A DNA stretch of 59,553 nucleotides, taken from contig PBCC01000012.1 in the NCBI GenBank assembly GCA_002716825.1, forward strand, positions 1 to 59,553, in the 5' to 3' direction. Position numbers and translations under genes: made by a program. The stretch comes from Halobacteriovorax sp. Its GTDB lineage: Bacteria > Bdellovibrionota > Bacteriovoracia > Bacteriovoracales > Bacteriovoracaceae. Shown here in pieces: positions 28,577 to 38,242 of the stretch. Numbering within the stretch: the stretch's first letter is position 1; every line of letters starts with the position of its first letter. The notes under the pieces were generated by a model that made no database searches, was not told where the DNA came from, and saw only the letters and a program-made list of their open reading frames with translations.

Positions 28577-29194
28577 ATGGCAGATATAAACGTACTCAAT
28601 TCAAAATTTGAAGCCTCTGGTAAGCTAACAACAAACGTTAGCTTAACTGCAGAAGACATCAATGTTCCAGTTGTTCACCAAATGGTTAAGGCAACTCTAG
28701 CAGGTCGTCGTCAAGGTAACGCTAGCACAAAGACACGTGCTTTTGTTTCTGGTGGCGGTAGAAAGCCATTCAAGCAAAAAGGTACAGGTAGAGCTCGTCA
28801 GGGTTCAACTCGTTCAGGCTTGATGGTTGGCGGTGCTACAGTATTTGGCCCACTACCACGTGACTATACTCAAAAAGTTAATAAGAAAGTTGCTCTTAAG
28901 GCTGCTCAATCAGTTATCGCTGACAAGCTTCAAGCTGGTAAGTTAACTGTTGTTGAAAAGTTTGATTCTGATGGGAAGACAAAAAATATGTTTGCTCTTC
29001 TTAATGGAAAAGGTCTTTTGCCAGCTCTTATCGTAACAAAAGAAAAAGAATCTCCAGCTCTTCGCGCTGTACGTAACCTACAGTATGGCAAAGGGATGTC
29101 TGTTGATGGCTTCAGTGTTTATGAAGCAGTTAAATTCGAAAACCTAGTTATCGAAAAAGCAGCTCTAGAGACTCTGCTAGAGAAGATGGTGTAA
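28577..29194 (+). CDS. rplD: 50S ribosomal protein L4
   Basis: 205 residues (E. coli 201). L4 lines the exit tunnel and in E. coli represses the S10 operon. The tunnel loop (SGGGRKPFKQKGTGRARQGS) is conserved. A longer frame begins with GTG at 28562 inside the rplC stop, but the ATG at 28577 has GAGAGAGG in front and gives the usual short start MADINVLNS, so it was chosen. rplW starts 2 bases after the stop. Confidence 0.96.
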   Translation: MADINVLNSKFEASGKLTTNVSLTAEDINVPVVHQMVKATLAGRRQGNASTKTRAFVSGGGRKPFKQKGTGRARQGSTRSGLMVGGATVFGPLPRDYTQKVNKKVALKAAQSVIADKLQAGKLTVVEKFDSDGKTKNMFALLNGKGLLPALIVTKEKESPALRAVRNLQYGKGMSVDGFSVYEAVKFENLVIEKAALETLLEKMV

Positions 29195-29196
29195 TC

Positions 29197-29487
29197 ATGG
29201 CGAAATTAGAAAACATTCTAAAGAAAGCTCTTATTACTGAAAAAACTTCAGCAGTAAGTGAAAAACTAAACCGTTACGGCTTCATGGTTGATTTGAAATC
29301 TAATAAGAATCAAATCAAAGAAGCTGTAGAAACTTTTTATAACGTTAAAGTTTTAAATGTTAAGACGAGCATCCTTCCTGGCAAAGTAAAGCGTCGTGGA
29401 AAGAGCACAACTAAGACATCTAAAACTAAAAAGGCTTTCGTTCAATTGAAAGAAGGCCAGAAGATTGAGTTCTTCAAAGGCGTATAA
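29197..29487 (+). CDS. rplW: 50S ribosomal protein L23
   Basis: 96 residues. L23 lies at the tunnel exit and is the docking site for trigger factor and SRP. The start (LENILKKALITEKTSAVSEK) and the motif FYNVKVLNVKTSILPGKVKR match the family (.I..PL.TEK... and V..VN....GK.KR). Immediately downstream of rplD and 53 bases before rplB. Confidence 0.96.
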   Translation: MAKLENILKKALITEKTSAVSEKLNRYGFMVDLKSNKNQIKEAVETFYNVKVLNVKTSILPGKVKRRGKSTTKTSKTKKAFVQLKEGQKIEFFKGV

Positions 29488-29540
29488 GCTAAGTTGAATA
29501 AGCCTCCCCGATAAGTAGGCTTGCCGATAAAGGAATGATT

Positions 29541-30365
29541 ATGGGTATCAAAAAATTTAAACCGACAACACCAACACTACGTCAGACGGCGTTGTTGTCT
29601 AGTGAAGACCTCACTAAGGGTGTTAAAATTAAGAAGTCTCTTCTTAAAAAGATGAGCGAGACTGCTGGTCGTAACAACACTGGCCGTATCACTGTTCGTC
29701 ACCGTGGTGGAAGAGTTAAGCGTCGTTACCGTTTGATCGATTTCAAACGTAACAAGCTTGAGATCCCTGCAAAGGTTCAAGCGATCGTTTACGATCCAAA
29801 CCGTACATGTAATATCGCTCAAATCGCCTATGCTGATGGCGAAAAAACTTTCATCCTTGCTCCACTTGGATTGAATGTTGGCGATACCATCATCTCTTCA
29901 AAAGAAGCCGATATTAAAGTTGGTAACTCAAAGCTACTTGCTGACATCCCAGTTGGTACTTTGGTTCACAACGTTGAGCTTAACCCAGGAGCAGGCGGAC
30001 AGATGGCCCGTTCAGCTGGTGCTTATGTTCAAGTTATGGCGAAAGAAGGAAAAGATATTCTTCTTCGTATGCCTTCAGGCGAACTAAGAAAAGTTAAGCA
30101 AGAGTGCCGCGCGACCATCGGTCAAGTTGGTAACTTGGATCATGAAAAAGTAGTTATTGGTAAAGCTGGTCGTAATCGTAAACTTGGTATTCGTCCAACC
30201 GTTCGCGGTGTTGTGATGAACCCAGTTGATCACCCACATGGTGGTGGTGAAGGTCGTACTTCAGGTGGTCGCCATCCGGTTACTCCTTGGGGTCAACCAA
30301 CTCGTGGTTACAAGACTCGTAAGAATAAGCGTACTAATAAATTTATTGTTAAGAGAAGAAAGTAA
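29541..30365 (+). CDS. rplB: 50S ribosomal protein L2
   Basis: 274 residues (E. coli 273). L2 is required for subunit joining and the peptidyl transferase fold. The start [16 protein letters not shown], the RNA-binding stretch [20 protein letters not shown] and the C-terminal signature [15 protein letters not shown] are intact, the last containing the conserved His. ATG at 29535 gives two extra residues, but AAAGGA at 29529 would then be too close; the ATG at 29541 is 6 or 7 bases away. Confidence 0.97.
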   Translation: MGIKKFKPTTPTLRQTALLSSEDLTKGVKIKKSLLKKMSETAGRNNTGRITVRHRGGRVKRRYRLIDFKRNKLEIPAKVQAIVYDPNRTCNIAQIAYADGEKTFILAPLGLNVGDTIISSKEADIKVGNSKLLADIPVGTLVHNVELNPGAGGQMARSAGAYVQVMAKEGKDILLRMPSGELRKVKQECRATIGQVGNLDHEKVVIGKAGRNRKLGIRPTVRGVVMNPVDHPHGGGEGRTSGGRHPVTPWGQPTRGYKTRKNKRTNKFIVKRRK

Positions 30366-30393
30366 AGCGCATTAAATAGCGCTGGAGGCAGAT

Positions 30394-30675
30394 ATGGCTC
30401 GTTCGTTGAAAAAAGGTCCATTTTTGGATGAATCAGTACTCAAGAAAGCAATTGCTGCTCAAGAGGAAGGTTCAAAAGGTAATAAAGTGATCAAGACTTG
30501 GTCACGTCGTTCAACAATCATTCCTGATTTCGTTGGATTGACCTTCGCTGTTCATAACGGCAAGAAGTTTATTCCTGTATATGTGACTGACCAAATGATC
30601 GGTCACAAACTCGGTGAGTTTGCTTTGACACGCACTTATAGCGGTCACGGCGCTGACAAGAAATCGAAGAAGTAA
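30394..30675 (+). CDS. rpsS: 30S ribosomal protein S19
   Basis: 93 residues. Start [18 protein letters not shown] and the S19 signature region ([20 protein letters not shown]) are canonical. S19 pairs with S13 in the head. Ribosome binding site GGAGG; rplV begins 12 bases after the stop. Confidence 0.98.
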   Translation: MARSLKKGPFLDESVLKKAIAAQEEGSKGNKVIKTWSRRSTIIPDFVGLTFAVHNGKKFIPVYVTDQMIGHKLGEFALTRTYSGHGADKKSKK

Positions 30676-30687
30676 GAGGAGTAAATA

Positions 30688-31023
30688 ATGACTATCGTAG
30701 TTAAAAACAACAATGTAGGCATCTCTCCTCGCAAAGTTCGTCAGGTGTTGAACCTGATTCGCAACAAGAAAGCTTCTGAAGCTCTTCGTACTTTGCGCTT
30801 TTGCGAGAAGAAAGAGATTTCACTAATGCTCACTAAACTAATCAATAGTGGCTTAGCGATTGCTTCAGAATCAGAAAAATATGACCTTGATAACTTGGTG
30901 CTAACCCAGATCTTCGCTGACGGAGGTCCAACGCTTAAGAGAATTCAGCCACGTGCTCAAGGCCGTGCGTTTAGAATTCTAAAGCGTACAAGCCACGTTA
31001 CTGTTCAACTTAGCGAAGTTTAA
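30688..31023 (+). CDS. rplV: 50S ribosomal protein L22
   Basis: 111 residues. L22 extends a hairpin into the exit tunnel. ISPRKVRQVLNLIRNKKASE and the tunnel-hairpin segment (FADGGPTLKRIQPRAQGRAF) fit the family. The macrolide-relevant loop shows no deletion. Followed by rpsC after 18 bases. Confidence 0.97.
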   Translation: MTIVVKNNNVGISPRKVRQVLNLIRNKKASEALRTLRFCEKKEISLMLTKLINSGLAIASESEKYDLDNLVLTQIFADGGPTLKRIQPRAQGRAFRILKRTSHVTVQLSEV

Positions 31024-31041
31024 TAAGGAAAGAGGAAGATC

Positions 31042-31668
31042 ATGGGACAAAAAGTTCACCCTTACGGATTTAGACTTGGTTACATTAAAGGCTGGCATTC
31101 TAATTGGTATGCTAAAGAAGGATATTCTGATGCCCTACATGAAGACCTAAAAATTCGTCAGTACGTAGAAAAAAACATGAAGAACGCGGCAGTCGCAAAC
31201 GTTGATATCGCCCGTACTTCTGACCAAGTAAAAGTTACAGTTTTTACTGCTAAGCCTGGCGTAGCAATTGGTAAAAAAGGTACTGGTATTGAAAAAATCC
31301 GTAATGACCTTAAGAAGCTTACTAAAGGCACGATGATCTTTAATATTGCTGAAGTTAAGCGTCCGGATGCTGATGCTAAGTTGATCGCTGAAAACATTGC
31401 AGGACAGCTTGAAAAGCGCGTGGCTTTCCGTCGCGCTATGAAAAAAGTTATGCAATCAGCATTCCGTGCTGGTGTTAAAGGGATCCGCGTTCGCACAGCT
31501 GGCCGTCTTGGCGGTGCTGAGATCGCTCGTTCAGAAGGATATTCTGAAAGAAAGGTTCCACTACACACATTGCGTGCAGATATTGATTACAACACAGCTA
31601 AAGCTCACACCACTTACGGCGTAATTGGCGTTAAGGTTTGGGTTTATAAGGGCGAAATTTACAAGTAA
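31042..31668 (+). CDS. rpsC: 30S ribosomal protein S3
   Basis: 208 residues, shorter at the C-terminus than E. coli S3 (233) but within the family range. The start MGQKVHPYGFRLGYIKGW, the KH domain GXXG (IGKKGTGIEKI) and the C-terminal motif GRLGGAEIARSEGYSERKVP are intact. S3 is part of the mRNA entry gate. Followed by rplP after 32 bases. Confidence 0.97.
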   Translation: MGQKVHPYGFRLGYIKGWHSNWYAKEGYSDALHEDLKIRQYVEKNMKNAAVANVDIARTSDQVKVTVFTAKPGVAIGKKGTGIEKIRNDLKKLTKGTMIFNIAEVKRPDADAKLIAENIAGQLEKRVAFRRAMKKVMQSAFRAGVKGIRVRTAGRLGGAEIARSEGYSERKVPLHTLRADIDYNTAKAHTTYGVIGVKVWVYKGEIYK

Positions 31669-31700
31669 TTTCGACTACTTAAGGATTAAAGAGGTTCATC

Positions 31701-32120
31701 ATGCTGAGTCCAAAAAAAGTTAAATGGCGTAAGCAACAAAAAGGCCGAATGAAAGGCAAAGCTTACCGTGGAAATACGATCACATTTGGTGATTATGCTA
31801 TACAAGCTACGACTTGCGGGTATATAACCAACCGCCAAATCGAGGCTGCTCGTATTGCAATGACAAGGAAGATTAAAAGAGGCGGTAACGTCTGGATTAA
31901 GATCTTCCCTGATAAATCTTTGACCAGAAAACCAGCGGAAGTCCGTATGGGTAAAGGTAAAGGTTCACCAGAGTCATGGGTAGCCGTTGTTAAGCCAGGT
32001 CGTGTTTTATTTGAAATTAAACACACGGATGTTGACCTGACTATCGAAGCACTGAAGCTTGCAGCATATAAGCTACCGGTAAAGACGAAGATTATTAAGC
32101 GCGAAGACGCAGCCAATTAG
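31701..32120 (+). CDS. rplP: 50S ribosomal protein L16
   Basis: 139 residues. Start [20 protein letters not shown], the RITR-like stretch ([16 protein letters not shown]) and the signature [19 protein letters not shown] are canonical. L16 helps position tRNAs in the A and P sites. Part of the S10 operon; rpmC follows after 25 bases. Confidence 0.97.
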   Translation: MLSPKKVKWRKQQKGRMKGKAYRGNTITFGDYAIQATTCGYITNRQIEAARIAMTRKIKRGGNVWIKIFPDKSLTRKPAEVRMGKGKGSPESWVAVVKPGRVLFEIKHTDVDLTIEALKLAAYKLPVKTKIIKREDAAN

Positions 32121-32145
32121 TAGAAGTTGATTCGAAGAGGAAGTT

Positions 32146-32349
32146 ATGGCCGACGTAATGAACATGAAAGATATACAAAGTTGGGATGCCGCTAAGATCG
32201 ATGCTAAGGTTCTTGACCTTCGCAAAGAAATTTTCGGCCTGAAGATGCAGCAGTCTGCAGCAGGCATGGAAAAGCCACACCAACTTAAAGTATTAAAGAA
32301 AAACATCGCCCGTTTGCTTACGGCTAAAACCGCTGCTCAAGCGAAATAA
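32146..32349 (+). CDS. rpmC: 50S ribosomal protein L29
   Basis: 67 residues. Short two-helix protein at the tunnel exit. DAKVLDLRKEIFGLKMQQSA and the second helix with LKVLKKNIARLLT agree with the family (.L..EL..LRFQ.A.GQ.....IR.VRR.IAR..T). Ribosome binding site GAGGAAG. Ends with an Ala/Lys tail. Confidence 0.95.
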   Translation: MADVMNMKDIQSWDAAKIDAKVLDLRKEIFGLKMQQSAAGMEKPHQLKVLKKNIARLLTAKTAAQAK

Positions 32350-32360
32350 GAGGAAGTTTT

Positions 32361-32624
32361 ATGACTACTGAAATTAACAACTCCTTCAAGCGTAAACTTA
32401 CAGGTGTTGTCGTTAGCAACAAAAATGAAAAAACGATCGTTGTAAATGTTCAACGTCGTTATAAGCACAGTACTTATTCGAAATTTATTACAAAATCGAA
32501 AAAGTATCATGCACATGATGTTGAGAATAAAGCAAACCTTGGTGATTTTGTAACAATCATTGAGTCACGCCCTTATTCAAAGCTCAAGAAGTGGGAACTT
32601 TTAAGTATAAATACTGCGAAATAA
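32361..32624 (+). CDS. rpsQ: 30S ribosomal protein S17
   Basis: 87 residues. OB-fold protein with KRKLTGVVVSNKNEKTIVVN at the start, KHSTYSKFITKSKKYHAHD in the middle and the typical C-terminal SRPYSKLKKWELLSI. Last gene of the S10 set; rplN of the spc set follows after 29 bases without an evident terminator or promoter, so the two operons are probably fused. Confidence 0.97.
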   Translation: MTTEINNSFKRKLTGVVVSNKNEKTIVVNVQRRYKHSTYSKFITKSKKYHAHDVENKANLGDFVTIIESRPYSKLKKWELLSINTAK

Positions 32625-32653
32625 GATATCGCTGAGGATAGTGAGGCATTGCC

Positions 32654-33022
32654 ATGATTCAAATGCAAAGTAAGCTGGACGTTGCTGATAACTCCGGTGC
32701 AAAAGAAGTAAAATGTATTAAGGTCCTAGGTGGATCTAAGCGTATGTCTGCTGGCCTTGGTGACATTATTGTCGTAGCCGTTCAGCAAGCATTGCCAGGT
32801 GGAAAAATTAAAAAAGGTGACGTTAAAAAAGCCGTCATCGTAAGAACTGTTTATCCGATTCGTCGTGAAGATGGTTCATACATCCGCTTTGATCAAAACA
32901 GCGTTGTAATTTTGAACCCAAATAACGAGCCAGTTGGTACACGTATTTTTGGACCAGTTGCTCGTGAGCTTCGTAATATGAACTTTACTAAGATTTGTTC
33001 TCTTGCCCCAGAAGTTCTGTAA
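32654..33022 (+). CDS. rplN: 50S ribosomal protein L14
   Basis: 122 residues. Start [19 protein letters not shown] and the later [18 protein letters not shown] and [13 protein letters not shown] motifs are canonical. L14 sits at the subunit interface where RsfS binds. First gene of the spc set, which is complete here (L14, L24, L5, S14, S8, L6, L18, S5, L30, L15, SecY). Confidence 0.98.
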   Translation: MIQMQSKLDVADNSGAKEVKCIKVLGGSKRMSAGLGDIIVVAVQQALPGGKIKKGDVKKAVIVRTVYPIRREDGSYIRFDQNSVVILNPNNEPVGTRIFGPVARELRNMNFTKICSLAPEVL

Positions 33023-33040
33023 GGCAAATAGGAAATAGTT

Positions 33041-33349
33041 ATGCAAAAGATGAAACTAAAAGATGAAGTAATTGTTTTGGCAGGAAAAGATAAAGGCAAG
33101 ACTGGTACAGTTGAGCAAATCTTCACAGCGAAAAACAAAATCCTAGTTAAAGGTGTAAACCTTGCTAAGAAAGCAGTACGTCCTTCACAAGAAAACCCAG
33201 CTGGTGGTTTCCTTGATGTTGAACGTCCGGTTCATGCAAGCAACCTGGCACTAGTAAGCCCAAAAACAAAAACAGCTACTCGCGTTCGCATTGAAGTTCG
33301 CGATGGTAAAAAAGTTCGTGTCGCTGTCAAATGCGGCTCGGTACTTTAA
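33041..33349 (+). CDS. rplX: 50S ribosomal protein L24
   Basis: 102 residues. KOW-domain assembly initiator protein: [20 protein letters not shown] carries the KOW motif; [20 protein letters not shown] and the tail with VAVKCGSVL are typical. Nineteen bases after rplN. Confidence 0.97.
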   Translation: MQKMKLKDEVIVLAGKDKGKTGTVEQIFTAKNKILVKGVNLAKKAVRPSQENPAGGFLDVERPVHASNLALVSPKTKTATRVRIEVRDGKKVRVAVKCGSVL

Positions 33350-33371
33350 GTAATAAGTAGTAGAGGCAGAA

Positions 33372-33914
33372 ATGAAAAGTCGCTTACATGAAATGTACAA
33401 TAATGAAATCAAAGCCGAGATGGTTAAGAAGTTCAGCTACAAGAACATCAATCAAGTTCCTAAACTTGAGAAGATTATCGTAAACAGTGTCACTCGTGAT
33501 GCAGTTTCTAACGGTAAAGTTGTTGATAGCATTGCAGAAGATCTTGCTGCCATCACTGGTCAAAAGCCAGTTGTTGCTCGCGCCAAGAACTCAATTGCAT
33601 CATTTAAGCTTCGCGAAGGTATGCCGCTAGGCGCTTTCGTAACTCTTCGTGGCCCGAAAATGTATGAGTTCCTTGATCGCTTGATCAATATCTCATTGCC
33701 ACGTGTTCGTGACTTCCGCGGTGTATCTCCAAAGGCTTTTGATGGCCGTGGTAACTACACTCTTGGAATGAAAGAACAAATCATTTTCCCAGAAATTAAC
33801 TATGACAAAATTGATAAAGTTCGTGGTCTCGGTATTTCTATCGTAACTACTGCTAAGTCAAATGAGGAAGGCCGCGAGCTCTTGGGCTTGTTCGGAATGC
33901 CTTTTAGGAAATAA
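33372..33914 (+). CDS. rplE: 50S ribosomal protein L5
   Basis: 180 residues. L5 binds 5S rRNA and contacts the P-site tRNA. The signatures [38 protein letters not shown] and [19 protein letters not shown] are all present. Twenty-two bases after rplX. Confidence 0.97.
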   Translation: MKSRLHEMYNNEIKAEMVKKFSYKNINQVPKLEKIIVNSVTRDAVSNGKVVDSIAEDLAAITGQKPVVARAKNSIASFKLREGMPLGAFVTLRGPKMYEFLDRLINISLPRVRDFRGVSPKAFDGRGNYTLGMKEQIIFPEINYDKIDKVRGLGISIVTTAKSNEEGRELLGLFGMPFRK

Positions 33915-33928
33915 GGAAAGAGGTCACG

Positions 33929-34237
33929 ATGCCAGCACGTATTGCTAAAATGGTTTCAAACAGAAAAAAGACAAAGCTGTCTAACAGATACGCGGCAAAG
34001 CGTACTGAGCTAAAGAAGAAGTTGATCGATGAAAATCTATCAGCCGATGAAAGAGCTGCAGCAATGTTCGCGCTACAACGTTTGCCAAGAAATTCATCAC
34101 CGGTTCGTATTCGTAACCGTTGTGAATTGACAGGTCGTTCACGCGGATACTATAGAGCATTTAAACTTTCACGTATCGCCCTGCGCGAATACGCCTTGCG
34201 CGGCATGCTTCCGGGTGTGACCAAGTCGAGCTGGTAA
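33929..34237 (+). CDS. rpsN: 30S ribosomal protein S14, zinc-free form
   Basis: 102 residues: the long, zinc-independent form (only one Cys, no CXXC pairs). [20 protein letters not shown] and [20 protein letters not shown] are the family signature. In the spc set between L5 and S8, the standard position. Confidence 0.97.
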   Translation: MPARIAKMVSNRKKTKLSNRYAAKRTELKKKLIDENLSADERAAAMFALQRLPRNSSPVRIRNRCELTGRSRGYYRAFKLSRIALREYALRGMLPGVTKSSW

Positions 34238-34254
34238 TTTAGGAGATTTGAGCC

Positions 34255-34638
34255 ATGATGACAGATCCTATCGCAGATATGCTAACTCGTATGCGCAACG
34301 CCATTAGTGCGGGCCATGATCGTGTTGAATTCCCTGCTAGTAAAATGAAAGCTGGTATTTGCAAAGTTCTTAAAGACGAAGGCTTTATTAAGTCCTTTAA
34401 GATCATCGCTAAGTCACAAGCTGATATTAAATTAAAAGTAGTCTTTAAAGAGGGTGCTATCGAAGGACTTAAGCGTGTATCTACACCTGGTCTTCGTCGC
34501 TACTCTAGCTATCAAGATACTCCAAGAGTTATGAGTGGATTGGGAACTTCAATCCTTTCAACTTCAAAGGGTATTGTCTCTACTCGTGAAGCGAAGAAGA
34601 TGAAAATTGGTGGCGAAGTAATTTGTAACGTTTGGTAA
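34255..34638 (+). CDS. rpsH: 30S ribosomal protein S8
   Basis: 127 residues. Start MMTDPIADMLTRMRNAISAG and the C-terminal signature GLGTSILSTSKGIVSTREAK are canonical. S8 binds helix 21 of 16S rRNA and in E. coli represses the spc operon at rplE; no comparable mimic site was identified here. ATG at 34255 is 9 bases from AGGAG; a second ATG lies directly after it. Confidence 0.97.
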   Translation: MMTDPIADMLTRMRNAISAGHDRVEFPASKMKAGICKVLKDEGFIKSFKIIAKSQADIKLKVVFKEGAIEGLKRVSTPGLRRYSSYQDTPRVMSGLGTSILSTSKGIVSTREAKKMKIGGEVICNVW

Positions 34639-34671
34639 GCTCTAGATTGTTAGAAAACTGAGGAACGAGCT

Positions 34672-35211
34672 ATGTCGAGAATTGGAAAAGAACCTATTGT
34701 TTTGCCTGAGAAGGTAGAAGTTAAAATCCAGGAAACTTTTGTTTCTGTTAAAGGCCCAAAAGGTCAGTTGGAATTTACTTTCCCAAACAATGTAAAATTT
34801 GAAAACAACGGTAAAGAAGTTGTTGTTGCTCCTATTGATGAGAGTGTTAAAGCTCGCTCAATGTGGGGAACAGCTCGCACTATCGTAAGTAATATGGTTG
34901 TTGGTGTTAGCACTGGCTTCGTTAAGTCTTTAGAGTTTAACGGTGTTGGTTATAAAGCTGTAGTTTCTGGTGACACACTCACTTTGAACCTTGGTTACTC
35001 ACACCCAATCGACTTTAAGCTTCCTGAGGGCATCACTGCAAAGGTTACAAAAAACGTAATCGATTTTGCTGGATGTAATAAGGAATTGGTTGGTTATGTC
35101 GCATCAAAAGTGCGTTCATTCCGCCCACCTGAGCCATATAAAGGTAAAGGTCTTAAGTACACTGATGAAACAATTATTCGTAAAGCTGGTAAGACCGGCG
35201 GTAAGAAGTAA
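34672..35211 (+). CDS. rplF: 50S ribosomal protein L6
   Basis: 179 residues. MSRIGKEPIVLPEKVEVKI, the middle GVGYKAVVSGDTLTLNLGYS and the C-terminal signature FRPPEPYKGKGLKYTDE are intact. L6 lies near the GTPase-associated centre. Thirty bases before rplR. Confidence 0.97.
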   Translation: MSRIGKEPIVLPEKVEVKIQETFVSVKGPKGQLEFTFPNNVKFENNGKEVVVAPIDESVKARSMWGTARTIVSNMVVGVSTGFVKSLEFNGVGYKAVVSGDTLTLNLGYSHPIDFKLPEGITAKVTKNVIDFAGCNKELVGYVASKVRSFRPPEPYKGKGLKYTDETIIRKAGKTGGKK

Positions 35212-35240
35212 TAGGCCGTTAGCCAAGTTTAGGTGAAAAA

Positions 35241-35615
35241 ATGAGAAAGCCATTAAAAAAATTAAAAGATGAAGGTCAAGCAAAGCGTATGCGCCGTAAG
35301 CTTTCAATCCGTAAAAAGATTGAAGGTTCTACTGAGCGCCCACGTCTATGTGCGATCCGTTCAAATAAAAACATTTCTGTTCAAGTTGTAGATGATGCAA
35401 AAGGTGTAACACTTTTCGCAGTATCAACATTTGGCAAAAATGCTGTTGGCAAAGGTGGTAACAAAGAAGCTGCAAAGCTTGTTGGTGCCAAAGTTGCTGA
35501 AAAGCTTAAGGCTAACAATATTGCCACCGCCGTATTTGACCGCAACGGCTTTCAATATGCGGGCGTCCTATCTGTTCTTGCTGATTCTATCCGCGAGAAT
35601 GGAATTCAGGTTTAA
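35241..35615 (+). CDS. rplR: 50S ribosomal protein L18
   Basis: 124 residues, a few more than usual because of a basic start (MRKPLKKLKDEGQAKRMRRK). RPRLCAIRSNKNISVQVVDD and AVFDRNGFQYAGVLSVLADS match the 5S rRNA-binding L18 family. The ribosome binding site is weak (AGGTG). rpsE follows after 14 bases. Confidence 0.96.
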   Translation: MRKPLKKLKDEGQAKRMRRKLSIRKKIEGSTERPRLCAIRSNKNISVQVVDDAKGVTLFAVSTFGKNAVGKGGNKEAAKLVGAKVAEKLKANNIATAVFDRNGFQYAGVLSVLADSIRENGIQV

Positions 35616-35629
35616 GGTTGAGGTTGTAG

Positions 35630-36232
35630 ATGAGCGATGAAGTTAAAACTGAAGAGACTACTGTAGAAGAAGGCGCTAAGACTGAGCGTGCACCTCGTGG
35701 CAAAGGTAAAAGAGACCAAGCTCCACGTAAAAAAGTTCAAACTGTTGAGTCTGAATTTGAAGAGCGTGTTGTAGCTGTTAACCGCGTTGCTAAAGTTGTT
35801 AAGGGTGGCCGTCGCTTCTCTTTCTCAGCTCTAATGATCGTTGGTGACAAAAAAGGTCGCGTTGGATACGGACTTGGTAAAGCCAAAGAAGTTCCAGAAG
35901 CAATTAGAAAAGCAACACAAGCTGCTCATAAGAACATGATTAATGTTCCTCTTGAGCACGGTACAATCCCACACAAGACAATTGGTGAGTTTGATGCCGG
36001 TAAGCTTCTGTTTATGCCTGCTGCTGACGGTACAGGTGTTAAAGCTGCTGGTGCTTGTCGTTCAATTCTTGAGCTTGCAGGCGTTCGTAACTGTATGACT
36101 AAATCATTGCGTGGCAATAACCCACACAATATTGTAAAAGCAACTTTCATGGCCCTAACAAGCCTACGTTCAGTTGAACAAGTAGCAGCTGCTCGCGGCA
36201 AAGACCCAAAAGGTCTTCGTCTAAAGCAATAG
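35630..36232 (+). CDS. rpsE: 30S ribosomal protein S5
   Basis: 200 residues, about 33 more than E. coli S5. The core begins near residue 42 ([20 protein letters not shown]) and carries the double-stranded RNA-binding fold and the [10 protein letters not shown]-type loop ([20 protein letters not shown]). The extra N-terminal 40 residues are first acidic, then basic ([15 protein letters not shown]), and are probably disordered. S5 shapes the mRNA entry site and decoding accuracy. Confidence 0.96.
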   Translation: MSDEVKTEETTVEEGAKTERAPRGKGKRDQAPRKKVQTVESEFEERVVAVNRVAKVVKGGRRFSFSALMIVGDKKGRVGYGLGKAKEVPEAIRKATQAAHKNMINVPLEHGTIPHKTIGEFDAGKLLFMPAADGTGVKAAGACRSILELAGVRNCMTKSLRGNNPHNIVKATFMALTSLRSVEQVAAARGKDPKGLRLKQ

Positions 36233-36248
36233 TTGCGAGGGATAAGTA

Positions 36249-36431
36249 ATGGCTAATAAAACAATTACAGTTAAATTGAAAAAAAGCATCATTGGTTGTA
36301 CTGATAAGCAAAAGAACCAAGTAAAAGGTTTGGGGCTTCGTCGTGTTGGTCACGAGCGTACTTTGGAGAACACTCCTTCAGTTCGCGGAATGATCAAGCA
36401 AGTAATCCACATGCTTGAAATTAAAGAATAA
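36249..36431 (+). CDS. rpmD: 50S ribosomal protein L30
   Basis: 60 residues. TITVKLKKSIIGCTDKQKNQ and VKGLGLRRVGHERTLENTPS then VRGMIKQVIHML are the complete L30 pattern. Sixteen bases after rpsE, 25 before rplO. Confidence 0.97.
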   Translation: MANKTITVKLKKSIIGCTDKQKNQVKGLGLRRVGHERTLENTPSVRGMIKQVIHMLEIKE

Positions 36432-36456
36432 CAAAAGTTAGAGTTGAGAGGATCGT

Positions 36457-36912
36457 ATGTTGACTTTGAAGAACCTCAGTAGCCCAAAAGGCGCACATAA
36501 GAACATCAAGCGTATTGGTCGCGGACAAGGCTCAGGCCAAGGTCAGCAGGCTGGTAAAGGTCATAAAGGCCAAAAAGCTCGCGCTGGCGGCGGTGTTCGT
36601 ACCGGCTTTATCGGTGGTGCAATGCCTCTTTATATGCGTTTGCCAAAGAAAGGTTTCAAAAACGCATTGTTTAAGACAGAATACGCTATCGTTAATTTGT
36701 CAGTAATTGCTGATAAGTTTGATGCTGGTGAAGTTACTCGCGAAGCTTTGATTGATGCTGGTGTTCTTAACGGAAACAATAAGCGTCTTCCAATCAAAAT
36801 CCTTGGTGAAGGTGAGCTTTCAAAAGCACTAACTTTCGTAAATATTGATAAGTTTTCAAAATCAGCCGCAGAAGCAATTTCTAAAGCTGGTGGAAAAATC
36901 GAAACTAAATAA
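36457..36912 (+). CDS. rplO: 50S ribosomal protein L15
   Basis: 151 residues. Starts LTLKNLSSPKGAHKNIKRIG with the Gly/Lys-rich RNA-binding tail (GSGQGQQAGKGHKGQKARAG) and contains MPLYMRLPKKGFKN. A late assembly protein of the large subunit. secY follows after 17 bases. Confidence 0.97.
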   Translation: MLTLKNLSSPKGAHKNIKRIGRGQGSGQGQQAGKGHKGQKARAGGGVRTGFIGGAMPLYMRLPKKGFKNALFKTEYAIVNLSVIADKFDAGEVTREALIDAGVLNGNNKRLPIKILGEGELSKALTFVNIDKFSKSAAEAISKAGGKIETK

Positions 36913-36929
36913 GACAAGGAATTCGAGGA

Positions 36930-38240
36930 ATGTCGAGCGGTCACGGAAAACTAGACGAGCTTAAGAAGAAGATCCTCGCCACATTCCTCCTTTTGGTCGT
37001 GTACCGCCTAGCTGCGCAGGTTCCCGTACCTGGAGTGAATGCTGAGGCGATCAAAAACTACTTCGCTGAAGGCGGTGGTGGACTTTTTGATATCATCAAT
37101 ACCTTTTCTGGTGGAGCGTTCAAACGCTTCTCAGTTTTGGCCCTTGGTATCATGCCCTACATCACCACCTCCATTATTTTCTCCCTTCTTGGAGAAGTGA
37201 TCCCACAAATTGCAGAGCTTCAAAACGATGCTGACGGACATAAAAAGATCCAGAAATGGACTCGTTATGCCACTGTCGTATTGTGCTGTATTCAAGGTTA
37301 CGGCATGGCCGCAGTCTTTGAAGGCTTTAAAACAGGTGGTGGAATGCCAGTCATTCCCGAACCCGGAATGCTGTTCAGGCTGACAACTATGATCACGCTC
37401 GCTGGCGGAACGATGTTCCTGCTGTGGCTTGGTGAACGAATTACAGAGTACGGCCTTGAAAATGGCGTTTCTCTTATTATCTTTGCTGGTATCGCCGTTG
37501 AGCTACCTTCAGAGCTTCTACAAAAGCTTACACTTTATAGAAGTGGTGAACTTACTGGCATGAGCATGCTGATTTATTTCGGCGTGATCGCAGTAGCATT
37601 CTTTGTGGTGGCATTTATTGAACGCGCTTTTAGATCTGTACCTGTTCAATATGCTAAAAAAGTTGTGAATAACCGTGTATACGGTGGCACTCAAACGCTT
37701 CCAATGCGTGTTGACACAGGTGGAGTTATGCCTCCAATCCTGGCTTCATCATTGCTAGCTGCCCCAGCAACACTTGCCAGCTTTATTCCAGAGACGAGCA
37801 GTATCAAGCCTTATGTAGATACTCTTCAGCAGTCCTTGTATCCAGGGCAATTGTTGTTTAACGTCGTTTTTGCGCTTTTAATTGTTTATATGTGCTACTT
37901 CTATGCACCGATTCAATTTAAGACGCAAAAAATCACAGAAATGCTTCAGAAGAATAACGCTTTCATTCCAGGGATTCGTCCTGGAACAAAGACCAAAGAG
38001 TATCTCGACTTCATCTTGAGCCGTCTTACGTTCTTTGGTGCGCTTTTCTTGGTTGTTATTTGTGTGCTTCCAGATCTAATCATCGGTGGTCACACCCAAC
38101 TTGGTGGAACTGCGCTTTTGATTTTGGTTAGTGTCTCTGTGCGTGTGATGATGAATATCCAATCCTTCATGTTCGCCGATCGCTACGAAACCTCGTATAA
38201 ATCACGCGGCAAGTATAGCGGCAGTAACAGAAGGTTCTAG
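36930..38240 (+). CDS. secY: Preprotein translocase channel subunit SecY
   Basis: 436 residues with ten hydrophobic segments. SecY is the protein-conducting channel working with SecE (in this window) and SecA. The family signature is visible: VYRLAAQVPVPGVN in the first span, the plug region after it, ALGIMPYITTSIIFSLL, and the cytoplasmic loop RAFRSVPVQYAKKVVN. The C-terminal part has IRPGTKTKEYLDFILSRLTF. It ends 2 bases before adk. Confidence 0.97.
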   Translation: MSSGHGKLDELKKKILATFLLLVVYRLAAQVPVPGVNAEAIKNYFAEGGGGLFDIINTFSGGAFKRFSVLALGIMPYITTSIIFSLLGEVIPQIAELQNDADGHKKIQKWTRYATVVLCCIQGYGMAAVFEGFKTGGGMPVIPEPGMLFRLTTMITLAGGTMFLLWLGERITEYGLENGVSLIIFAGIAVELPSELLQKLTLYRSGELTGMSMLIYFGVIAVAFFVVAFIERAFRSVPVQYAKKVVNNRVYGGTQTLPMRVDTGGVMPPILASSLLAAPATLASFIPETSSIKPYVDTLQQSLYPGQLLFNVVFALLIVYMCYFYAPIQFKTQKITEMLQKNNAFIPGIRPGTKTKEYLDFILSRLTFFGALFLVVICVLPDLIIGGHTQLGGTALLILVSVSVRVMMNIQSFMFADRYETSYKSRGKYSGSNRRF

Positions 38241-38242
38241 TT